Position numbers and translations under genes: made by a program. From Tenacibaculum sp. (lineage in GTDB: Bacteria; Bacteroidota; Bacteroidia; Flavobacteriales; Flavobacteriaceae), in the NCBI GenBank assembly GCA_018456245.1, contig JAGYHQ010000015.1, forward strand, positions 1-34,241: a stretch of DNA of 34,241 nucleotides, read 5' to 3'. Shown here in pieces: positions 16,528 to 24,025 of the stretch; the stretch's first letter is position 1; each line of letters begins with the position of its first letter. The notes below the pieces were generated by a model that was not told the DNA's origin, did no database searches, and saw only the letters and a list, made by a program, of their open reading frames with translations.

Positions 16528-17244
16528 ATGACTAAATGTAAAAAATGCAATGAGGAAATAATTAAAAATTATTGTCCTAATTGCGGGATTCCTAAAAAAA
16601 TTGAGAGGATAGATTTTTATTATATTTTATCTCAATTAGCTAGTATTTTTACTCTTCAAAAAGGTATATTTTATACAATAAAAGAAGTGTTTATAAGACC
16701 AAATAAAAGTATCAAGAATTTTATTCTTTATGATAGAAATAGTCTTGTAAAGCCAATTATTTTTTTGTTCTTAACTTCTTTTATTTATGCTTTAATTAAT
16801 AGATTATTAAATATTGAAATTCTACGAATAGAGGTTGATAGTAATGAAATATTAAAATATTCATTTTTGAAAATATTAGAAGATAATATTGCTTATATGA
16901 ATATAATTTTTATATTCTTTATAGCAATGTGGTTAAGATTATTTTTTAGAAAACAATCATTTAATTTTTTTGAAATTTTAATATTACTTTGTTTTGTAAT
17001 AGGTAATGTGTTATTAATGTCATCAATATTTAATATTATTCAAAGTTTAGTAAATATTGAATTACAATATATTAGTTTTATTATAGTAGGTAGTTATACA
17101 ATTTATTCAATATTTGTTTTTTTTGGTGATAAAAAAACAAAAAGTTTGGTTAAAGTACTTGGTGCTTATGTATTAGGAATTTTAACTGCAACATTATTAA
17201 TAACGATTGTTGAGACTATAATTCATAAACTAACAAATGTTTAA
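16528..17244 (+). CDS. DUF3667 family zinc-ribbon membrane protein
   Basis: A 238-residue protein. The N terminus carries a zinc ribbon (CKKCNEEIIKNYCPNCG, Cys4, Cys7, Cys16, Cys19), followed by a short amphipathic region (FYYILSQLASIF) and four to five hydrophobic segments between residues 75 and 235. This layout fits DUF3667, a Bacteroidota membrane family of unknown role. It lies 30 bases after murA and ends before a small terminator, so it may be the last gene of the DUF4290-murA transcript. No obvious link with peptidoglycan beyond position. Confidence 0.78.
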   Translation: MTKCKKCNEEIIKNYCPNCGIPKKIERIDFYYILSQLASIFTLQKGIFYTIKEVFIRPNKSIKNFILYDRNSLVKPIIFLFLTSFIYALINRLLNIEILRIEVDSNEILKYSFLKILEDNIAYMNIIFIFFIAMWLRLFFRKQSFNFFEILILLCFVIGNVLLMSSIFNIIQSLVNIELQYISFIIVGSYTIYSIFVFFGDKKTKSLVKVLGAYVLGILTATLLITIVETIIHKLTNV

Positions 17245-17299
17245 TAATAAAAAAACAAAACAACCATAATAAAATCATTTAAAATTATATATAAGGAAC

Positions 17300-17323
17300 A
17301 GTGTCAAATTGGCACTATTTTTT
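17300..17323 (+). terminator. Small terminator after the DUF3667 gene
   Basis: A 6-bp stem (AGTGTC at 17300-17305 with GGCACT at 17311-17316, one G-U pair) has a 5-base loop and is followed by ATTTTTT. It is short, but placed correctly, and ends directly before the grpE promoter. Confidence 0.55.
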
Positions 17324-17325
17324 GT

Positions 17326-17340
17326 TGGCAATGTTATTGC
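17326..17340 (+). promoter_or_regulatory. Sigma-54-type promoter upstream of grpE-dnaJ
   Basis: TGGCAATGTTATTGC keeps the RpoN -24 TGGCA and the -12 TTGC at the exact spacing, followed by T. A start site near 17352 gives about 25 bases of leader before the grpE ATG at 17377. Of the three sites in the window this has the best -24 box. A TAnnTTTG element is not apparent upstream of grpE. Confidence 0.6.
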
Positions 17341-17376
17341 TATATTATAACCATAAATTAAAAATAGTTTTTTGCA

Positions 17377-17940
17377 ATGAGTAAAGACCAGTATACAAAA
17401 GAAGACGAGTTGAAAGATAAACTTGAAAACGAGAATTTAGAAGAAAAAACGGAAAAAACCGAAGAAATAAAGCAAGAAGAAAATAAAGAAGAGCCTACAA
17501 CAGAGGAATTAATTCAAGCAGAAAAGGATAAATACCTACGATTATTTGCCGAGTTTGAGAATTATAAAAAAAGAACTACAAAGGAACGAATAGAATTATT
17601 TAAAACGGCAGGGCAAGAAATAATGTCAGTACTACTGCCAATTTTAGATGATTTTGAAAGGGCTTTAAAACATATTGAAGATGATAAAGAAGCCGAAGAA
17701 TTAAGAAAGGGCGTATTATTAATTTATCAAAAACTTATAAAAGTTCTTGAACAAAAGGGCTTATCTGTTATTGAAGTAAAAGAAGGAGATGAGTTTGATG
17801 CAGAAGTTCATCAAGCAATTACGCAAATACCTGCACCATCTGATGATTTAAAAGGAAAGGTGATTGAGTGTATAGAAAGAGGATATAAATTAGGAGATAA
17901 AATTATTCGTCACCCAAAAGTAGTAGTGGCACAGGCTTAA
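17377..17940 (+). CDS. grpE: Nucleotide exchange factor GrpE
   Basis: Releases ADP from DnaK in the Hsp70 cycle. Residues 1-50 are a highly acidic Glu/Lys-rich, probably disordered tail, followed by a long coiled coil and the FAEFENYKKRTTKER motif typical of GrpE, then the C-terminal beta domain with VHQAITQIPA and GYKLGDKIIRHPKV. The length of 187 is normal. dnaJ follows after 75 bases; dnaK is not in the window. The upstream region carries a sigma-54-type site rather than a visible CIRCE or heat-shock element. Confidence 0.95.
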   Translation: MSKDQYTKEDELKDKLENENLEEKTEKTEEIKQEENKEEPTTEELIQAEKDKYLRLFAEFENYKKRTTKERIELFKTAGQEIMSVLLPILDDFERALKHIEDDKEAEELRKGVLLIYQKLIKVLEQKGLSVIEVKEGDEFDAEVHQAITQIPAPSDDLKGKVIECIERGYKLGDKIIRHPKVVVAQA

Positions 17941-18015
17941 TAAATATAAATTATGAATATATTTTTGGTTTAAAATTATTTTTAAACTTAAAATTTTTAA
18001 ACTTTTAAATTAAAA

Positions 18016-19137
18016 GTGGCAAAACAAGATTATTACGAAGTATTAGGAATTTCAAAATCTGCAAGTCAGGCAGAAATAAAAAAAGCATATAGAAAGAAGG
18101 CTATTAAATATCACCCAGATAAAAACCCAGGGGATAAAGAAGCTGAAGAAAAATTTAAATTATGTGCCGAAGCATACGAGGTTTTAAGTGATGAAAACAA
18201 AAAAGCTCGTTATGACCAATTTGGTCATCAAGCCTTTGAGGGAGGTGGCGGTTTCGGTGGTGGCGGAATGAATATGGATGACATATTTAGCCAATTTGGA
18301 GATATCTTTGGAGGTGCTTTTGGTGGCGGATTTGGAGGCTTCGGAGGCGGAGGAAGAGGACAAGCCAGAGTTAAAGGAAGTAATTTGCGTATTAGAGTAA
18401 AATTAACACTTGAAGATATTGCAAACGGAGTAGAGAAGAAGGTAAAAGTACGCCGTAAAGTTCAAGCAGATGGGGTTACTTATAAAACTTGTTCGGGGTG
18501 TAATGGCTCAGGGCAACAAGTGAGAATGACACGAACTATTTTAGGTAATATGCAAACAGCAACCACTTGTTCTGTTTGTAAAGGAGCTGGGGAGATAATT
18601 GATAAAAAACCAAGTGGAGCAGATGCACAAGGTTTAATAGTAAAAGAAGAAACAGTTTCTATAAACATACCTCAAGGAGTTACTGAAGGGGTTCAATTAA
18701 AGGTTGGAGGAAAAGGAAATGATGCACCAGGTAAAAATTCAATTGCGGGAGATTTGTTGGTGCTTATTGAAGAAATTCAGCACGAAAAATTAAAGAGAGA
18801 GGGAAGCAATATTCATTATGATTTATATATAAACTTTTCAGAGGCTGTTTTAGGAACATCAAAAGAAATAGAAACAGTTACAGGGAAAGTAAAAATTAAG
18901 ATTGATGCAGGAACACAGGCAGGTAAAATTTTACGATTAAAAGGTAAAGGTTTACCAAGTATTGAGCATTATGGAAATGGTGATTTCTTAATCCATATAA
19001 ATGTTTGGACTCCACAAGAGTTATCAAAAGAACAAAAAGAATTTTTTGAAAAAATGTTAGAGGATGATAATTTTAGTCCTAATCCTCAGAAAAGTGATAA
19101 GTCATTTTTTGAAAAAGTAAAAGATATGTTTTCTTAA
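18016..19137 (+). CDS. dnaJ: Molecular chaperone DnaJ with a reduced zinc-finger region
   Basis: Hsp40 co-chaperone that stimulates DnaK ATPase. Order: J domain (1-70) with HPD at 33-35, Gly/Phe-rich linker (74-116), cysteine-rich region, then the C-terminal beta domains and dimerisation helix, 373 residues in total. Only two CxxCxGxG motifs remain: Cys159/Cys162 and Cys185/Cys188. By alignment to E. coli these are motifs II and III, which form zinc centre 2; the motifs I and IV of zinc centre 1 are absent (the motif IV site reads SGADAQGL). The start is GTG at 18016. The stop codon lies within a 34-base perfect palindrome. Confidence 0.95.
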   Translation: MAKQDYYEVLGISKSASQAEIKKAYRKKAIKYHPDKNPGDKEAEEKFKLCAEAYEVLSDENKKARYDQFGHQAFEGGGGFGGGGMNMDDIFSQFGDIFGGAFGGGFGGFGGGGRGQARVKGSNLRIRVKLTLEDIANGVEKKVKVRRKVQADGVTYKTCSGCNGSGQQVRMTRTILGNMQTATTCSVCKGAGEIIDKKPSGADAQGLIVKEETVSINIPQGVTEGVQLKVGGKGNDAPGKNSIAGDLLVLIEEIQHEKLKREGSNIHYDLYINFSEAVLGTSKEIETVTGKVKIKIDAGTQAGKILRLKGKGLPSIEHYGNGDFLIHINVWTPQELSKEQKEFFEKMLEDDNFSPNPQKSDKSFFEKVKDMFS

Positions 19138-19152
19138 GAAAACATATCTTTT
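19119..19152. terminator. 34-base perfect palindrome across the dnaJ stop
   Basis: Arms 19119-19135 and 19136-19152 are fully complementary with no spacer (core GATATGTTTTCTT). The TAA stop at 19135-19137 is at the centre. The left arm begins AAAA and the right ends TTTT, so it may act as a terminator or RNA-end stabiliser. Confidence 0.6.
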
Positions 19153-19443
19153 AAATATAAAAAGTGCTGTTAATATGAATTTTAACAGCACTTTTTTAAA
19201 TTTTAACCGGTTTTATGTAATTTTAATTTTTAAATTATTGATATTTCTATTAAAAACAAAGTAATTTTTGGTAATCTAAATTTGATGTAAAAAAATATAT
19301 TTTTCATCAAATTGATTTAAAATGTTTAAAATTTTATCGTAATTTGCTTCAAAGTTATTTTGTTGTAATTACAGTATATACTGCTTTTTAGCAGTTTGTA
19401 CAACTTTTTCTAAATGAACTACGGGTTAATAAATTTTAGAATA
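19138..19443. other. dnaJ-menB intergenic region (306 bases)
   Basis: After the dnaJ palindrome and terminator, the rest is AT-rich. It contains an imperfect long hairpin at 19279-19313 (AATTTGATG / CATCAAATT flanking an A/T-rich loop) and a small ACTGCT-TTTT-AGCAGT hairpin at about 19378-19394, which would lie in the menB leader. I see no coding signal and cannot place a consensus promoter for menB. Confidence 0.5.
19159..19196 (+). terminator. Main terminator of grpE-dnaJ
   Basis: A perfect 15-bp stem (19159-19173 with 19182-19196, core GTGCTGTTAA/TTAACAGCAC) with an 8-base loop ends in a T run. It backs up the palindrome over the dnaJ stop. Confidence 0.85.
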
Positions 19444-20283
19444 ATGATAAAACCTAATTGGAAAACAGTAAAAGAATACGAAGATATTACGTATAAAAAA
19501 AGTCATAATGTAGCACGAATAGCGTTTAATCGTCCTAATATTCGTAATGCATTCCGACCAAAAACTACTTCAGAATTGTTAGACGCATTTCACGATGCAA
19601 ACGAAGATGCAAATATAGGTGTAGTGTTGTTATCAGCCGAAGGACCTTCAACAAAAGACGGAGTTTGGAGTTTTTGTTCAGGGGGTGACCAAAACGCTCG
19701 TGGGCGTGAGGGTTATGTAGGCGATGACGGATACCACCGATTAAATATTTTAGAAGTTCAACGATTAATTAGGTTTATGCCAAAGGCTGTTATCTGTGTT
19801 GTTCCGGGTTGGGCTGTTGGTGGCGGACATAGTCTTCATGTAGTTTGTGATTTAACTTTGGCAAGTAAAGAACACGCCATTTTTAAACAAACTGATGCCG
19901 ATGTAACTTCGTTTGATGCTGGTTACGGCTCGGCATATTTGGCAAAAATGGTTGGGCAGAAAAAGGCTCGTGAGATTTTCTTTTTAGGACGAAACTATTC
20001 GGCACAAGAGGCATACGAAATGGGAATGGTAAATGCCGTAGTTCCTCACAATGAATTGGAACAAACAGCTTTTGATTGGGCTCAAGAGATTTTACAAAAA
20101 TCGCCAACATCAATAAAAATGTTAAAATTCGCAATGAATTTAACTGATGACGGAATGGTAGGGCAACAAGTTTTTGCAGGGGAAGTTACTCGCCTTGCTT
20201 ATATGACCGATGAGGCAAAAGAGGGAAGAGATGCTTTTTTAGAAAAACGTAAGCCTAATTTTCCAAAGCGTTGGATACCGTAA
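19444..20283 (+). CDS. menB: 1,4-dihydroxy-2-naphthoyl-CoA synthase
   Basis: Crotonase-fold enzyme that closes the second ring of menaquinone by converting o-succinylbenzoyl-CoA to 1,4-dihydroxy-2-naphthoyl-CoA. The CoA-binding segment FNRPNIRNAFRPKT, the oxyanion loop CSGGDQ, GWAVGGGHSLHVVCD and the MenB-specific DVTSFDAGYGSAYLAKMVG are all visible. The ATG at 19444 gives 279 residues; the frame extends ten codons further, but that start is not supported by family length. No other men gene is adjacent. The inverted-repeat element begins immediately after the stop. Confidence 0.95.
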   Translation: MIKPNWKTVKEYEDITYKKSHNVARIAFNRPNIRNAFRPKTTSELLDAFHDANEDANIGVVLLSAEGPSTKDGVWSFCSGGDQNARGREGYVGDDGYHRLNILEVQRLIRFMPKAVICVVPGWAVGGGHSLHVVCDLTLASKEHAIFKQTDADVTSFDAGYGSAYLAKMVGQKKAREIFFLGRNYSAQEAYEMGMVNAVVPHNELEQTAFDWAQEILQKSPTSIKMLKFAMNLTDDGMVGQQVFAGEVTRLAYMTDEAKEGRDAFLEKRKPNFPKRWIP

Positions 20284-20462
20284 CCCCCCCCAACCTTCCC
20301 AAAGGGAGGGGGTAAGCGAACGGAGTTTTTAAAAAGTGAATAATTAAATTAATAGTTGGTTTCTGTTAGTTCCTCCTTGTAGAGAGAGATAAATGAAACT
20401 CTAAAAAAAACAGCGATACACCCACGCTGATAACTCCCTCCCTTTGGGAGGGTTGGGGTGGG
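20284..20462. repeat. 179-bp element with 29-bp GC-rich terminal inverted repeats
   Basis: The ends 20284-20312 and 20434-20462 are inverted repeats, identical at 26 of 29 positions (core CCCAAAGGGAGGG). Each end is itself a hairpin (CCCTCCC-AAA-GGGAGGG). The 121-base interior has no gene. It starts right at the menB stop and ends five bases before the ATG of the FAH gene, so it probably forms the latter's leader. It stands out from its AT-rich surroundings and looks like a non-autonomous mobile repeat (MITE or REP type). Confidence 0.75.
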
Positions 20463-20467
20463 CTTTT

Positions 20468-21064
20468 ATGAAGATAATCTGTATAGGAAAAAATTATATT
20501 GAAGAAATTCCACAAGAAAGACCAGAGCCTATTGTTTTTCTAAAACCTGATTCTGCAATTTTGCCAAAAAAAATGCCTTTTTTTATTCCTCCGTTTTCTA
20601 ATGAGGTTTATTATGAAGTTGAGGTTTTAGTAAAAATTAATAAGGTTGGTAAGTTTATTCAGCCAAAGTTTGCACCAAAATATTATGATGAAATTGGTTT
20701 GGGGATTGATTTTACTGTTCGTGATGTTTGGCAAAAATGCCAAGAACAAGGTTTATCGTGGGAAAAAGCCAAAGCCTTTGATGGAAGTGCTGTTATAGGT
20801 CAATTTTACCCAAAAGAAGAGTTTAATTTGGAAGATATTTCATTTCAATTACTTAAAAATGATGAAGTTGTGCAAAATGGAAATACAGCCAATATGTTGT
20901 GGAACATAGATGAATTAATAAGTTATTTTTCGCAATATTTTACCCTTAAAAAAGGTGATATCATTTTTACAGGAACACCGGTAGGAGTTGGTAAAGTATC
21001 TGAGAATGATATTTTAACAGGAATTATTGATAATAAACAAGCCTTTGAAATTAAGGTAAAGTAA
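20468..21064 (+). CDS. Fumarylacetoacetate hydrolase (FAH) family protein
   Basis: A 198-residue compact FAH-domain protein. YYEVEVLVKI and GLGIDFTVRDVW are the metal-binding and fold motifs, and GDIIFTGTPVGVG closes the active site. Proteins of this type act as acylpyruvases, oxaloacetate decarboxylases or tautomerases; the substrate cannot be read from sequence. ATG 20468 is preferred over an in-frame upstream start at 20444, which lies inside the inverted-repeat element. A CinA-family gene follows after two bases. Confidence 0.88.
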   Translation: MKIICIGKNYIEEIPQERPEPIVFLKPDSAILPKKMPFFIPPFSNEVYYEVEVLVKINKVGKFIQPKFAPKYYDEIGLGIDFTVRDVWQKCQEQGLSWEKAKAFDGSAVIGQFYPKEEFNLEDISFQLLKNDEVVQNGNTANMLWNIDELISYFSQYFTLKKGDIIFTGTPVGVGKVSENDILTGIIDNKQAFEIKVK

Positions 21065-21066
21065 TA

Positions 21067-21540
21067 ATGAATGATAAAGAAACAATAGTTTTAGTGGGGG
21101 AGTTGTTAAAATCAAAAGGTTTAACCGTTTCAACAGCCGAGAGTATGACAGGAGGTAAGTTAGCCTCAACAATTGTGTCAGTTGCAGGAGCATCACAATA
21201 TTATAAAGGTAGTTTTATAACATATTCGGCAGATTTAAAACAAAAATTGCTTGGTGTTCCGAAAGAAGTAATTGATAAATATTCTGTTGTAAGTAAAGAA
21301 GTAGCCGAAATAATGGCGAGTTTGGTTAAGGAAAAAACAGAAACTGATTTTGGAATTTCAGTAACAGGAAATGCAGGACCAACAACTGATGTAAATACAA
21401 AAGATGTAGGATTAGTATTTATAGGTATAGCAAGTAAAAAAGGAGTAAATGTTTTTAAACTTAATTTTAATGAGCCACGAGAAAAGGTTATAAATTTAAC
21501 GGTAATTAAGGCTCTTGAATTGTTAAAACAAGAAATTTAA
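21067..21540 (+). CDS. pncC: CinA C-terminal domain protein, nicotinamide-nucleotide amidohydrolase type
   Basis: A 157-residue stand-alone CinA C-terminal domain, as in PncC, which deamidates NMN to nicotinate mononucleotide in pyridine nucleotide salvage. TAESMTGGKLASTIVSVAGAS near residue 20, the FITYSADLKQKLLGV segment and GISVTGNAGPT are the expected motifs. The N-terminal MoCF-like domain of full-length CinA is absent. It is coupled to the FAH gene (two-base gap). Activity is inferred from the family. Confidence 0.9.
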   Translation: MNDKETIVLVGELLKSKGLTVSTAESMTGGKLASTIVSVAGASQYYKGSFITYSADLKQKLLGVPKEVIDKYSVVSKEVAEIMASLVKEKTETDFGISVTGNAGPTTDVNTKDVGLVFIGIASKKGVNVFKLNFNEPREKVINLTVIKALELLKQEI

Positions 21541-21561
21541 AAAAAATAATAGAATTTTTTG

Positions 21562-21590
21562 TTTGAATTAGTAAAAAGTTTGTATATTTG
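21562..21590 (+). promoter_or_regulatory. Housekeeping promoter of the rpmB-rpmG operon
   Basis: TTTG at 21562-21565, a 17-base spacer and TATATTTG at 21583-21590 match the Bacteroidota sigma-A promoter. The leader to the rpmB ATG (21629) is about 30 bases. Confidence 0.72.
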
Positions 21591-21628
21591 CAACTCGTTT
21601 AGAAATAACACTAAAAGCGGTTAATAAG

Positions 21629-21868
21629 ATGTCAAGAGTTTGTGAATTAACAGGAAAAAAAGCAATGGTAGGGAATAATGTATCTCACGCCATGAATAAA
21701 ACAAAAAGGAAATTTGATGCTAATTTAATGACAAAGCGTTTTTATATTCCTGAAGAAGATAAATGGATTACTTTAAAAGTATCTGCTTCTGCATTAAAGA
21801 ATATTAACAAGAAAGGAATTTCTGCAGTTATTAAAGAAGCTCGTGAAAAAGGATTTTTAACAAAATAA
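21629..21868 (+). CDS. rpmB: 50S ribosomal protein L28
   Basis: A 79-residue basic ribosomal protein. The start MSRVCELTGKKAMVGNNVSHA and the middle TKRKFDANLMTKRFY are typical of L28, which binds 23S rRNA in the large subunit. It is the first gene of an operon with rpmG and DUF4295, behind a clear housekeeping promoter. Confidence 0.97.
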   Translation: MSRVCELTGKKAMVGNNVSHAMNKTKRKFDANLMTKRFYIPEEDKWITLKVSASALKNINKKGISAVIKEAREKGFLTK

Positions 21869-21899
21869 TCCTATACAAAGCATATAAAATTTTACAGAG

Positions 21900-22082
21900 A
21901 TGGCAAAGAAAGGAAACAGAGTTCAGGTAATTTTAGAATGTACAGAGCATAAAGCAACAGGTATGCCTGGTACTTCTCGTTACATTACAACGAAAAATAA
22001 GAAGAATACTCCTGATAGAATGGAATTAAAGAAGTTTAATCCTATCTTGAAGAAGATGACTGTTCATAAAGAAATTAAATAA
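21900..22082 (+). CDS. rpmG: 50S ribosomal protein L33
   Basis: A 60-residue basic protein with [12 protein letters not shown] and [22 protein letters not shown], typical of L33. Only one cysteine remains, so this is the zinc-free (C-minus) form. It lies 31 bases after rpmB and 30 bases before the DUF4295 gene; the order L28-L33-DUF4295 is a usual Bacteroidota arrangement. Confidence 0.96.
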   Translation: MAKKGNRVQVILECTEHKATGMPGTSRYITTKNKKNTPDRMELKKFNPILKKMTVHKEIK

Positions 22083-22112
22083 TAACGCTACGGCATATAA
22101 AAATATATTAAG

Positions 22113-22265
22113 ATGGCAAAGAAATCAGTAGCAACGTTACAAACAGGGTCAAAAAGATTAACAAAAGCTATAAAAATGGTGAAATCTCCAAAAACAGGGG
22201 CTTATTCATTTGTTGAAGCAATTGTAGATCCTGAAAAAGTAAATGACTTTTTATCTAAAAAGTAA
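22113..22265 (+). CDS. DUF4295 family small basic protein
   Basis: A 50-residue protein from ATG 22113 to TAA 22265. It reads MAKKSVATLQTGSKRLTKAI, then MVKSPKTGAYSFVEAIV and a short charged end. It is lysine-rich and matches the Bacteroidota-specific DUF4295 family found directly after rpmG. A role with the ribosome is inferred from this position and its basic character. A terminator follows 22 bases later. Confidence 0.9.
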   Translation: MAKKSVATLQTGSKRLTKAIKMVKSPKTGAYSFVEAIVDPEKVNDFLSKK

Positions 22266-22286
22266 TTTTATACAAAGAATTAAATT

Positions 22287-22318
22287 AAAGCTATTTTCGT
22301 AAGAAAGTAGCTTTTTTT
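22287..22318 (+). terminator. Terminator of the rpmB operon
   Basis: A 12-bp stem with one G-U pair (22287-22298 with 22303-22314, core AAAGCTA/TAGCTTT), a GTAA loop, and a T run to 22318. Confidence 0.85.
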
Positions 22319-22462
22319 GTTATAAAAAAGTTATTTTTGAGTATTATATAAAAATAATGTAGTACCTTACGTTAGCAGTTTGTTTATTACAAGGTATAAA
22401 ATTATAGTAAATTTCATTATGTTTTTAGGATATGTTAATTAAGTTATAAATAAGATAAATAT

Positions 22463-23416
22463 ATGAGTTTTTTTAAGAAAATATTTTCAAAAGATAAAAA
22501 AGAAAAATTAGATAAAGGTTTGGAAAAATCTAAATCCAGTTTTTTAGGGAAATTATCTAAGGCAGTAGTAGGAAAATCAAAAGTAGATGATGATGTATTA
22601 GATAATTTAGAGGAGATTTTAATAGCTTCAGATGTAGGGGTTAATACTACATTAAAAATAATTGAAAGAATAGAAGCTCGTGTTGCTCGTGATAAATATT
22701 TAGGAACATCTGAACTAAATGGTATTTTACGTGAAGAAATAGCTGGTTTATTATCAGAAACTAATGTTGGTAATGATACTGATTTTGTAGTTCCTGATAA
22801 CAAAAAGCCTTATGTTATAATGGTTGTAGGGGTAAATGGAGTAGGAAAAACAACAACTATTGGTAAGTTAGCATATCAATTTAAAAAGAAAGGATTAAAA
22901 GTTGTTTTAGGTGCAGCAGATACGTTTAGGGCAGCTGCGATAGACCAATTACAAGTTTGGGCAGATAGGGTAGAAGTGCCTATTATTCGTCAAGAAATGG
23001 GGTCAGACCCTGCCTCTGTGGCTTATGATACGGTTAAATCAGGGGTTAGCCAAAATGCAGATGTAATTATAATTGATACCGCAGGGCGTTTACATAACAA
23101 GGTTAATTTAATGAATGAGTTAACAAAAATTAAACGTGTAATGCAAAAGGTAGTTCCTGATGCACCAAATGATGTATTATTGGTATTAGATGGCTCAACA
23201 GGGCAAAATGCTTTTGAGCAAGCAAAGCAATTTACCAAAGCAACGGAAGTAACTTCATTGGCTGTTACTAAATTAGACGGAACAGCAAAAGGCGGAGTTG
23301 TAATTGGTATTTCAGACCAATTTCAAATTCCTGTAAAATATATTGGTGTAGGCGAGGGGATTGATGATTTGCAAATATTTAATAGAATTGAATTTGTAGA
23401 TAGTTTCTTTAAATAG
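22463..23416 (+). CDS. ftsY: Signal recognition particle receptor FtsY
   Basis: SRP GTPase that docks ribosome-SRP complexes at the inner membrane. After a short basic N-terminal region (no long acidic A domain) comes the N domain, then the G domain with GVNGVGKTTTIGKLA (G1), AADTFRAAA, DTAGR (G3) and TKLDGTAKGG. Length 317. It is a single gene with terminators on both sides; its start follows the usual FtsY pattern MSFFKKIFSKDKKEKLDKGL. Confidence 0.96.
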   Translation: MSFFKKIFSKDKKEKLDKGLEKSKSSFLGKLSKAVVGKSKVDDDVLDNLEEILIASDVGVNTTLKIIERIEARVARDKYLGTSELNGILREEIAGLLSETNVGNDTDFVVPDNKKPYVIMVVGVNGVGKTTTIGKLAYQFKKKGLKVVLGAADTFRAAAIDQLQVWADRVEVPIIRQEMGSDPASVAYDTVKSGVSQNADVIIIDTAGRLHNKVNLMNELTKIKRVMQKVVPDAPNDVLLVLDGSTGQNAFEQAKQFTKATEVTSLAVTKLDGTAKGGVVIGISDQFQIPVKYIGVGEGIDDLQIFNRIEFVDSFFK

Positions 23417-23447
23417 AATATATTTATTTCGGTAATTTAAGACAATA

Positions 23448-23482
23448 AAAAGCCTCTAAATTTTTTAAATTTAGGGGTTTTT
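23448..23482. terminator. Terminator between ftsY and convergent nikR
   Basis: A 16-bp stem with two G-U pairs (23448-23463 with 23467-23482, core CTAAATTT/AAATTTAG) and a TTT loop, with an A run on the left and T run on the right, so it is likely used from both sides. Confidence 0.8.
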
Positions 23483-23511
23483 GTATATTTTTTAAAAGGG
23501 TAGTTTAAATA

Positions 23512-23919
23512 CTAATCAGCTTTTGTCATAGTTAATTTACCATGATGTATTCCTTTTATTGCAATAATTCTACTAGCAAGTTCATTTAATACAGAAGCTT
23601 TACCTTTTGCTGCAATAATTTCCATACATAAACTTTTTTCTAAATGAATATGTTGAGAAGAAAGAATAATATCATGATAATCGTGCTGAACAGTAGTAAG
23701 TTTTGTAGAAAGTTCTCTTCTATGATGGTCATACACAATTGTTATAGAACCTGCTACTAAACTGTCATTTTTCCATTTGGTAGCAACTACATTATTATTA
23801 ATAAGTTGCCTTATAGCTTGTGAACGATTTGTATAATGATTTTTAGCTGCGTAATTATCAAGTTTCTCTAAAAGTTCCCTTTCTAAAGAAACTCCAAAAC
23901 GGACTATTGTTGAAGGCAT
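23512..23919 (-). CDS. nikR: Nickel-responsive regulator NikR
   Basis: A 135-residue ribbon-helix-helix repressor with a C-terminal ACT-type nickel-binding domain. RFGVSLERELLEKLDNYAAK and NRSQAIRQLI form the DNA-binding part. The high-affinity nickel ligands of E. coli NikR (His76, His87, His89, Cys95) have counterparts His79, His90, His92 and Cys98. No nickel transporter or urease gene is nearby, so its target is elsewhere or itself. A 4 x 13-bp tandem repeat lies 35-86 bases upstream of the ATG, in the expected promoter region. Confidence 0.94.
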   Translation of the reverse strand: MPSTIVRFGVSLERELLEKLDNYAAKNHYTNRSQAIRQLINNNVVATKWKNDSLVAGSITIVYDHHRRELSTKLTTVQHDYHDIILSSQHIHLEKSLCMEIIAAKGKASVLNELASRIIAIKGIHHGKLTMTKAD

Positions 23920-23953
23920 ATATTTAAAGTTTAATTATTATAAAATTTAACTA

Positions 23954-24005
23954 AAAGTACACTCCCAAAGTACACTCCCAAAGTACACTCCCAAAGTACA
24001 CTCCC
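23954..24005. repeat. Tandem repeat, 4 copies of 13 bp, in the nikR promoter region
   Basis: Four exact copies of AAAGTACACTCCC (GGGAGTGTACTTT on the nikR strand). On the nikR strand each copy contributes a TTTG at its junction with the next copy and a TACTTT core. The last copy reads TACTTTTA, 7 of 8 to TAnnTTTG, and a TTTG lies exactly 19 bases in front of it. The array could thus carry the nikR promoter or repeated operator sites. Confidence 0.9.
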
Positions 24006-24025
24006 AAATTTACAAAAAATTTTAT

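Noticed and set aside
17310..17325. A second sigma-54-like site (TGGCAC-N7-TTG)
   Set aside because: Spacing is one base too long and the -12 box lacks GC. The bases are better explained as the right arm and U tract of a terminator.
18480..18668. dnaJ interrupted or deleted in the cysteine region
   Set aside because: The frame is intact and the shortened form agrees with my recollection of flavobacterial DnaJ, so it is a lineage feature and not decay.
22444..22803. Antisense ORF of 119 codons over ftsY
   Set aside because: It is the mirror of a well-supported gene, with no family features. Similar antisense ORFs at 9672-9989, 12228-12512 and 33543-33785 were dropped for the same reason.
23954..24005. 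Possible CRISPR-like array
   Set aside because: The 13-bp units are directly contiguous with no spacers, and no cas genes are nearby.
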